A DNA stretch of 64,000 bases from Vagococcus proximus (GTDB lineage Bacteria; Bacillota; Bacilli; Lactobacillales; Vagococcaceae). Shown here one piece after another: positions 58,119-64,000 of this stretch (its first letter is position 1; each line of letters begins with the position of its first letter). The notes under the pieces were generated by a model. It had not been told where the DNA came from and did not search any database. It saw only the letters and a list, made by a program, of their open reading frames with translations. The stretch lies in the NCBI RefSeq assembly GCF_029143285.1, contig NZ_JAPDSH010000003.1:124001-188000 (forward strand). The letters are read 5' to 3'. A program made the translations under genes and the position numbers.

Positions 58119-60728
58119 TTAATTTAATTTCTTTTGTAACTCATATAATGTATTGAGCGCGGCCATCGGTGTCATCTCTAACATGTTCAACCCTTTAACT
58201 TCGGCTACTAGAGCCTCTAGCTCTGGAGAAACATCATTAAACAATGACAACTGACTCACTTCTTCTTCGACTTTAGGTTGATTAACAACTGGAGCTTGTT
58301 CTACTTCAATTTCTTTTGGTACTACTTTAACTACAGGATTACCTGATTCTAATACCTCAAGAATAGTAGAAGCATGGTCTAATAAATCATCCGGTAAACC
58401 AGCTAACTTAGCTACATGAATACCATAACTCTTATCCGCAGGTCCTTCTAGCATTTTGTGCAGAAAGACAACTTCTCCATCTTTTTCAACAGCCCCTACG
58501 TGACAATTCACTAAACCTTCTAACGTTTTATCTAAGTCCGTCAGCTCATGATAATGAGTTGAGAAGAGTGTTTTAGCTTTTACCTTATCATGAATATAAT
58601 GAATAATCGCTTCAGCTAAAGCCATTCCATCATATGTAGCCGTCCCACGACCAATCTCATCAAACAAGATTAAGCTATTCGGTGTCGCATGACGTAATGC
58701 TTCATTCGCCTCCATCATTTCAACCATGAACGTACTCTGTCCTGAAATCAAATCATCAGACGCACCAATACGTGTAAATATTTGATCGAAAATCGGCATA
58801 TCTGCTGATTCTGCCGGAACAAAACAGCCCATTTGAGCCATAATTACGGTGAGAGCAAGTTGACGCATATAAGTACTCTTACCAGACATATTCGGCCCAG
58901 TAATAAGCAAGATAGAGGTATCCTCATCCATCATCACACTATTCGGAATGTACTCTTGATGCCCCATTACTTTTTCAACAACCGGATGACGTCCTTCTTT
59001 TAATAGCAATTTGTGACTACCTGCTACCATATTTGGACGAACATATTGGTATTTTTCACTGACCGTAGCAAAACTTTGCAGGACATCAACTGTCGCCACT
59101 GCATGGGCCAATTTTTGGATACGACCAATTGCCGCTTTAATCGTTTCTCTGACTTCAATAAATAGCTGATACTCTAAATCTTTTGATTTTTCTTCAGCTT
59201 CTAAAATCAAACGTTCCGTTTCTTTTAATTCAGGAGTAATATAACGTTCCGCATTTGCCAATGTTTGCTTTCTTTCGTAACGTCCTTCTGGCACATTAGC
59301 TAATTGTCCTTTTGTCACTTCAATATAATAGCCAAATACACGATTAAACCCAATTTTCAGGGTCTTAATTCCTGTTTCTTCACGTTCTTTAGCTTCTAGT
59401 GACGCAATCCACTGTTTCCCATTAGTCATCGCTTCACGGTACACATCTAGTTGCTCATTGTAGCCTGTTTTAATGACCGAACCTTCCGTAATCGTAAGCG
59501 GTGAGTCTTCATGAATGGCAGTATTAATCAAGGAAACGACATCTGTAACAGGGTCTAATCCACCTAATAACTCTTGCCATTCGCCCCTGTTAATCCCTGT
59601 TAATAATTGTTCAATTTGCGGCACTTGTTCTAAAGATGATTTCAATTGAATTAAATCACGACCATTAACACTGCCAAAGGCGATGCGACCTGCTAAACGT
59701 TCTAAATCATAAACATTAGTTAACGCTTCTTGTAAATCAACTCGTTCAAAGAAGGCTTGAATCAAACTCTCCACCATGTTTTGACGCTCTTTAATCTGAT
59801 GTTCTTGAATAAGCGGACGGTCTAACCATTGTTTCAGTAAACGACCACCCATTGCTGTTTTTGTTTCATCAAGTAGCCACAATAATGTTCCTTGCTTTTT
59901 ACCTGTTCGAATCGACTGAGCTAACTCTAAATTAAATTTTGAATAATGGTCCATTTTTAAGAAATGCTTTGGTTCATAAATGCGTGCTTGTTGTAAATGA
60001 GACAAGCTACGTTTTTGAGTACCAAGTAAATAAGCCAATAATTTATTAACCACTTCAGCCATTAAGACATCGGTTAAATCTTGGGTTAAATAACTTAGTT
60101 CCGCATTTTCTAATGTTTCAAATTGTTCTGAGAACACCACATTAAGACGTTGGGTCAACTTATGTTTCAACTCTTCGGGTAAACTGTTCCCTACAATAAC
60201 CTCACGTGTTTGTAAGCTAGATGCCTCGTTTAGCACACTTTCCTGATCAGGCAAAACGGTTGTTTTTAACTCCCCAGTTGTCAGGTCTGCATAAGCGAAG
60301 CCATACGGACTACTGCCTTCCGTCGAAACGATTGCAGTTAGGTAGTTATTTTCTTTCGCATCGATTCCTTTTGACGCCATGACCGTTCCTGGCGTTACAA
60401 GTTGAACAACTTCACGCTTAACCATACCTTTAGCCGTTTTAGGGTCTTCAACTTGCTCACATAAAGCAACTTTATAACCTTTTTCTATTAGAGTATCCAA
60501 ATACCCCTGCGCCGCATGATGCGGAATACCGCACATCGGAATTGGATCATCTGCATTACGATTACGACTCGTTAATGTCAGCTCCAAAATTTGAGAGGCT
60601 TTGATTGCATCGTCATAAAACATTTCATAAAAATCACCCAAACGATAGAATAAAAAAGCATCTGGGTAATTTTCTTTTATTTTAAAATATTGCTCCATCA
60701 TTGGTGTATGTTTTGTTTTTTGTGGCAC
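58119..60728 (-). CDS. mutS: DNA mismatch repair protein MutS
   Basis: An 869-residue mismatch sensor. [17 protein letters not shown] (Phe-x-Glu wedge about 33-45), the connector and clamp, Walker [17 protein letters not shown] (about 610-625), and [14 protein letters not shown] (Walker B) are present. A C-terminal tail follows (about 805-869). The start [14 protein letters not shown] is typical. It is third in ymdB-ymcA-mutS-mutL, the Bacillus gene order. Confidence 0.97.
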   Translation of the reverse strand: MPQKTKHTPMMEQYFKIKENYPDAFLFYRLGDFYEMFYDDAIKASQILELTLTSRNRNADDPIPMCGIPHHAAQGYLDTLIEKGYKVALCEQVEDPKTAKGMVKREVVQLVTPGTVMASKGIDAKENNYLTAIVSTEGSSPYGFAYADLTTGELKTTVLPDQESVLNEASSLQTREVIVGNSLPEELKHKLTQRLNVVFSEQFETLENAELSYLTQDLTDVLMAEVVNKLLAYLLGTQKRSLSHLQQARIYEPKHFLKMDHYSKFNLELAQSIRTGKKQGTLLWLLDETKTAMGGRLLKQWLDRPLIQEHQIKERQNMVESLIQAFFERVDLQEALTNVYDLERLAGRIAFGSVNGRDLIQLKSSLEQVPQIEQLLTGINRGEWQELLGGLDPVTDVVSLINTAIHEDSPLTITEGSVIKTGYNEQLDVYREAMTNGKQWIASLEAKEREETGIKTLKIGFNRVFGYYIEVTKGQLANVPEGRYERKQTLANAERYITPELKETERLILEAEEKSKDLEYQLFIEVRETIKAAIGRIQKLAHAVATVDVLQSFATVSEKYQYVRPNMVAGSHKLLLKEGRHPVVEKVMGHQEYIPNSVMMDEDTSILLITGPNMSGKSTYMRQLALTVIMAQMGCFVPAESADMPIFDQIFTRIGASDDLISGQSTFMVEMMEANEALRHATPNSLILFDEIGRGTATYDGMALAEAIIHYIHDKVKAKTLFSTHYHELTDLDKTLEGLVNCHVGAVEKDGEVVFLHKMLEGPADKSYGIHVAKLAGLPDDLLDHASTILEVLESGNPVVKVVPKEIEVEQAPVVNQPKVEEEVSQLSLFNDVSPELEALVAEVKGLNMLEMTPMAALNTLYELQKKLN

Positions 60729-60742
60729 CTTTTGTCACTTCC

Positions 60743-61159
60743 TTATTCTTTTGTTCCTATTGTTTCATTTCTAATGAAATCCAACATGTCCTTTTCCAGA
60801 CGATGATTAAACTGTGTCTCAAAACGCTTTGTCAAATGCTGTAACAAATCATTTGCATCGATGAGTTTTTCACGATAACGAATAACTAAGGGGTGATTAT
60901 CAAATTCTTCGGTTAATCTGTCCGCCTCTTTAAGCGCCACTTTTTCCGCCTCTGGTTTTCCATAATGCGCAAATTTAACAGCATTTTTTTGCTCTGCTTT
61001 GATTTCTTCTACAAGAGCAACTAGTCCTTCATGCCCTTCAACTTTTGCTTCTATTGCTTTATAATCTCTAATAATTTCACTTTGATTTAATAGCGTAATA
61101 AGCGAGTTTAAAGCTTGCTCCACTTTTTCATCGCTAATTTTTGGGCCATTATCTGACAT
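60743..61159 (-). CDS. ymcA: YmcA/YlbF family protein (Y-complex, RNase Y regulator)
   Basis: A 138-residue helical protein. The pattern LLNQSEIIRDYKAIEAKVEG, VEEIKAEQKNAVKFAHYGKP and DNHPLVIRYREKL is typical of RicA (YmcA). In Bacillus the YlbF-YmcA-YaaT complex steers RNase Y and affects competence and development. The start at 61159 has AAGGTGGAG 8 bases upstream. Its position in the rny-ymdB-ymcA cluster supports the name. Confidence 0.86.
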   Translation of the reverse strand: MSDNGPKISDEKVEQALNSLITLLNQSEIIRDYKAIEAKVEGHEGLVALVEEIKAEQKNAVKFAHYGKPEAEKVALKEADRLTEEFDNHPLVIRYREKLIDANDLLQHLTKRFETQFNHRLEKDMLDFIRNETIGTKE

Positions 61160-61182
61160 CTTAACTACTCCACCTTCCACTT

Positions 61183-61983
61183 TTAATCTTTAAAAGGGCT
61201 GTCCTCATTAATTTGACCGATTTCAATTTTCTTAGCGCGACCTGTTTGGTCATCTATTTCTAATACCGCATATGATAAATTAGAACGTCCACTTTCGACC
61301 ACTTCAAAACGGTGAGGTAATGCTGTTCTAAATTTCCCAATTACCGCATCACGTTTCATTCCTAAAATACCATCATATGGTCCTGTCATCCCAACATCTG
61401 TTAGATAAGCTGTTCCTTCTGGTAAAATACGTGCATCATTTGTTTGGACATGAGTGTGCGTTCCTAAAACCGCTGAAACACGTCCATCTAAAAACCAGCC
61501 CATTGCTTGTTTTTCACTTGTTGTTTCAGCATGGAAATCAACAAAAATAAGTGGTGTACGTTTACGTGCCTCGGTTACCATCTCATCAATTTTTTTAAAC
61601 GGATCATCTAGATCAACCATAAATGTACGTCCTTGTAGATTAATAACCGCTAATTCTACTTGATTAACTTTCACATAAACAATGCCTTGACCTGGCGTTG
61701 TCGCTTCTGGAAAGTTTGCTGGTCTCACCATTTTTTTAGCATCTGCTATAAATTCAAAAATATCTCGATTATCCCACGTATGATTTCCTAATGTTACGAC
61801 GTCAGCGCCATCTTGTAGAAATTTTTTATATATTTTTTCAGTGATACCTCGACCAGATGCCGCATTTTCACCATTTACAATCGTCACTTGCGGACGAAAT
61901 TTCTTTTTCAATTTTGGTAGATAGTCAGTAATCATATCTCTTCCCATTGACCCTACAACATCTCCTACAAATAAAATACGCAT
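61183..61983 (-). CDS. ymdB: YmdB family metallophosphoesterase
   Basis: A 266-residue calcineurin-like phosphodiesterase. FVGDVVGSMGRDMI (Asp), IVNGENAASGRGIT (Asn/Glu), TLGNHTWDNRDIF (His), DFHAETTSEKQA and GTHTHVQTND hold the metal ligands. Bacillus YmdB acts on 2',3'-cAMP and affects biofilm and motility choice. It lies between rny and ymcA. The length is normal. Confidence 0.93.
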   Translation of the reverse strand: MRILFVGDVVGSMGRDMITDYLPKLKKKFRPQVTIVNGENAASGRGITEKIYKKFLQDGADVVTLGNHTWDNRDIFEFIADAKKMVRPANFPEATTPGQGIVYVKVNQVELAVINLQGRTFMVDLDDPFKKIDEMVTEARKRTPLIFVDFHAETTSEKQAMGWFLDGRVSAVLGTHTHVQTNDARILPEGTAYLTDVGMTGPYDGILGMKRDAVIGKFRTALPHRFEVVESGRSNLSYAVLEIDDQTGRAKKIEIGQINEDSPFKD

Positions 61984-62070
61984 AAATTGTCTTCCTCTTC
62001 TCTCTAATATCTGTACCTATTCTATCAATTTTAACACCTAATTGGAAGAATACTAGTTACTTCACAACAT

Positions 62071-62110
62071 AAAAAAAGAAGAATAAAGCTAATAGCCTTA
62101 CTCTTCTTTA
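62071..62110 (-). terminator. Intrinsic terminator (partial) after rny
   Basis: AAAGAAGAGTAAGGC-TATT-AGCTTTATTCTTCTTT on the minus strand with a T tract. Confidence 0.8.
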
Positions 62111-62117
62111 AAAATTA

Positions 62118-63677
62118 TTATTTAGCGTAATCAACTGAACGTGTTTCACGAACAACTGTTACTTTAATGTGACCTGGATAATCCAATTCATCTTCGATAC
62201 GCTTACGAATCTTACGAACTAAGATTGCTGATTCATCATCAGATATTTCATCAGGTTTAACCATGATACGAACCTCACGACCCGCTTGAATAGCAAAACT
62301 AGACTCAACACCAGGGAAGTCATTGGAAATCCCTTCAAGACGCTCTAAACGCTTAATATAGTTTTCTAATGATTCGCTTCTCGCACCTGGACGTGCTGCT
62401 GACAAAGCATCAGCTGCTGCTACTAAAACAGAAATGACAGATGTCGCTTCTGTATCGCCATGATGTGATGCAATTGCATTAATAACAACTGGATGTTCTT
62501 TGTATTTCTTAGCTAATTCCGTTCCAATCTCAACATGAGACCCTTCAACTTCACGGTCAAGAGCCTTACCAATATCATGTAAGAAACCTGCACGTTTTGC
62601 TAATTCAACATCTTCACCTAACTCTGCCGCTAGAACTCCTGTTAATTTAGCAACTTCAATTGAGTGGTTCAACACATTTTGACCATAACTTGTACGGAAT
62701 CTCATGCGACCCATAATTTTAATCAAGTCTGGGTGTAACGTATGAGCACCAACTTCGAAGGCAGCATTCTCACCGTATTCACGGATTGTTTCATCCATTT
62801 CTTTACGTGCTTTCTCTACCATTTCTTCAATACGAGCTGGATGAATGCGACCATCTTGAATTAATTTTTCAAGCGCAATACGAGCTGTTTCACGACGAAT
62901 CGGATCAAATCCTGATAATACTACTGCTTCTGGCGTATCATCAATAATCAAATCAATCCCTGTTAATGTTTCTAGAGTTCTAATATTACGACCTTCACGA
63001 CCAATAATACGCCCCTTCATTTCATCATTCGGTAATGTAACAACAGATACAGTTGCTTCGGATACTTGATCCCCAGCACAACGCTGCATAGCAAGTGATA
63101 AAATATTTTTAGCTTTACGGTCTGCCTCTTCTTTAACCTTACGCTCACTATCTTTAACCATTAAGGCTACTTCGTGAGTTAACTCTTCTTCAGTAGTTGT
63201 CATGATAATATCACGTGCTTCTTCACGAGATAATGCGGCTACTTTTTCTAATTCTTTTTGCTTCGCTTCAATTAATTCAGTTACTTCTTTTTCTCGTTCA
63301 CCAATTAACTGTTGTTTAGAATCCAGTTTATCTTCTTTTTCTTCTAGCGAGTGTTCGCGTTTTACTAATGTTTCATCTTTACGATCAAGATTAGTTTCAC
63401 GTTGCAGTAAGCGACTTTCTTGTACCTTCACTTCATCTCTGCGTTCTTTCAACTCACTTTCAATAGTTAGACGATACTTTTGGTTCTCTTCTTTCGACTC
63501 CAATAACGATTCTTTTTTTAACGTTTCAGCTTCTTTAGCAGCTGCTGCTAAGATACCTTCCGCCGATGTTTTAGCACCATCAATCGCTTTTTTATGGCGA
63601 CTATTTGCACTAATAAAACCACCAATGAGACCGACAATTAATATGATGATACCGAGGATTACTGTTAAAATACCCAT
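62118..63677 (-). CDS. rny: Ribonuclease Y
   Basis: A 519-residue membrane-bound endoribonuclease starting most mRNA decay in Firmicutes. It has a TM helix (about 3-24), a long coiled coil (about 30-200), a KH domain (about 205-275, [20 protein letters not shown]) and an HD domain (about 335-430, [15 protein letters not shown]). The family length is normal. The next gene upstream is recA, as in Bacillus. Its leader region is 228 bases long and no clear motif was found in it. Confidence 0.97.
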   Translation of the reverse strand: MGILTVILGIIILIVGLIGGFISANSRHKKAIDGAKTSAEGILAAAAKEAETLKKESLLESKEENQKYRLTIESELKERRDEVKVQESRLLQRETNLDRKDETLVKREHSLEEKEDKLDSKQQLIGEREKEVTELIEAKQKELEKVAALSREEARDIIMTTTEEELTHEVALMVKDSERKVKEEADRKAKNILSLAMQRCAGDQVSEATVSVVTLPNDEMKGRIIGREGRNIRTLETLTGIDLIIDDTPEAVVLSGFDPIRRETARIALEKLIQDGRIHPARIEEMVEKARKEMDETIREYGENAAFEVGAHTLHPDLIKIMGRMRFRTSYGQNVLNHSIEVAKLTGVLAAELGEDVELAKRAGFLHDIGKALDREVEGSHVEIGTELAKKYKEHPVVINAIASHHGDTEATSVISVLVAAADALSAARPGARSESLENYIKRLERLEGISNDFPGVESSFAIQAGREVRIMVKPDEISDDESAILVRKIRKRIEDELDYPGHIKVTVVRETRSVDYAK

Positions 63678-63867
63678 CTGTACACCTCCGTATTATCTGT
63701 GTTTCTATATGTAGTTTTTAGTTGATAAACATCAAACTACTTATCAATATGCCCTACATGCATAACTGTATAAAAATAACTTTATATACATATTTCATTC
63801 TAATAGTTGTGCCTATGCGTGTCAACTTATAATTACTGTTCATTCCTTTAATTTAACGTCTTTAAAA

Positions 63868-63902
63868 TAAAAAAAAGACAGGTGAAAATCACCTGTCTTT
63901 TA
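63868..63902 (-). terminator. Intrinsic terminator of recA
   Basis: AAGACAGGTGA-TTTT-TCACCTGTCTT with a T tract on the minus strand. Confidence 0.9.
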
Positions 63903-63905
63903 ATT

Positions 63906-64000
63906 CTATTCTAAATCTAATGTCACTTCATCTTCTTCAACTTCGATGTCATCACCTATACCATATTCATTACGAACACGTTTTTCAATTTCATCGTACA
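63906..64000 (-). CDS. recA: RecA recombinase (3' end only)
   Basis: The last 30 codons and stop of a minus-strand gene that enters from the right edge. The segment YDEIEKRVRNEYGIGDDIEV, followed by an acidic tail ending LDLE, fits the RecA C-terminus. The position just upstream of rny is the place of recA in Bacillus. The catalytic core is outside the window, so the name rests on the tail and synteny. Confidence 0.75.
   Translation of the reverse strand, partial: YDEIEKRVRNEYGIGDDIEVEEDEVTLDLE

Overview
The window is 64 kb of low-G+C Firmicutes chromosome with tightly packed genes. Gene content and order point to Lactobacillales, family Enterococcaceae, with Vagococcus as my best guess (inferred from gene content only; no 16S is present). 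The signs are Ldh and AdhE fermentation, mreC-mreD followed by a PcsB/SagA-type hydrolase with no mreB, LPXTG surface protein, Mga-type regulator, pyruvate phosphate dikinase with CcpN and PpsR, and the block recA-rny-ymdB-ymcA-mutS-mutL. No rRNA, tRNA, insertion sequence, prophage or CRISPR array was seen. Most genes from 13 kb onward lie on the minus strand.

Region 1 (1-8.1 kb) is an electrophile and peroxide defence cluster: HxlR/DUF24 regulator, old yellow enzyme, ABM monooxygenase, nitroreductase, Ohr and OhrR. A surface-adhesion module splits it between ohr and ohrR. That module holds an LPXTG Cna_B adhesin, a divergent Mga-like regulator with a perfect tandem repeat at its ribosome binding site, and an unrecognised secreted protein.

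Region 2 (8.1-20.7 kb) holds two small unknown genes, a nucleotidase lipoprotein, alanine dehydrogenase, asnA, the ppdK-ccpN-ppsR operon with a three-copy operator array, a zinc-ribbon/beta-lactamase-fold membrane protein and an M23 hydrolase. A 400-base gap between ald and asnA contains a structured, unassigned element.

Region 3 (20.9-32.5 kb) holds an orphan response regulator, a DUF1836-DegV pair, a two-component system, ldh, the kbl-tdh threonine catabolic operon, a ZIP metal transporter, folT under a tetrahydrofolate riboswitch, and mgsA.

Region 4 (32.7-47.7 kb) holds an MsmK-type sugar ATPase with a consensus cre inside its promoter, the metG-tatD-rnmV-ksgA operon, add, an xre-uvrC-ABC exporter operon, a prepilin peptidase, and mreC-mreD-sagA.

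Region 5 (47.8-64 kb) holds adhE flanked by two Rex-like boxes, then comN-like, yajC, tgt, queA, ruvBA, maf, mutL, mutS, ymcA, ymdB, rny and the 3' end of recA. It is a conserved housekeeping stretch.

The best leads for something new are the ald/asnA intergenic element, the Mga repeat and its secreted partner, the zinc-ribbon/beta-lactamase-fold fusion, and the pair of hydrolases that share one coiled-coil module but carry different catalytic domains.
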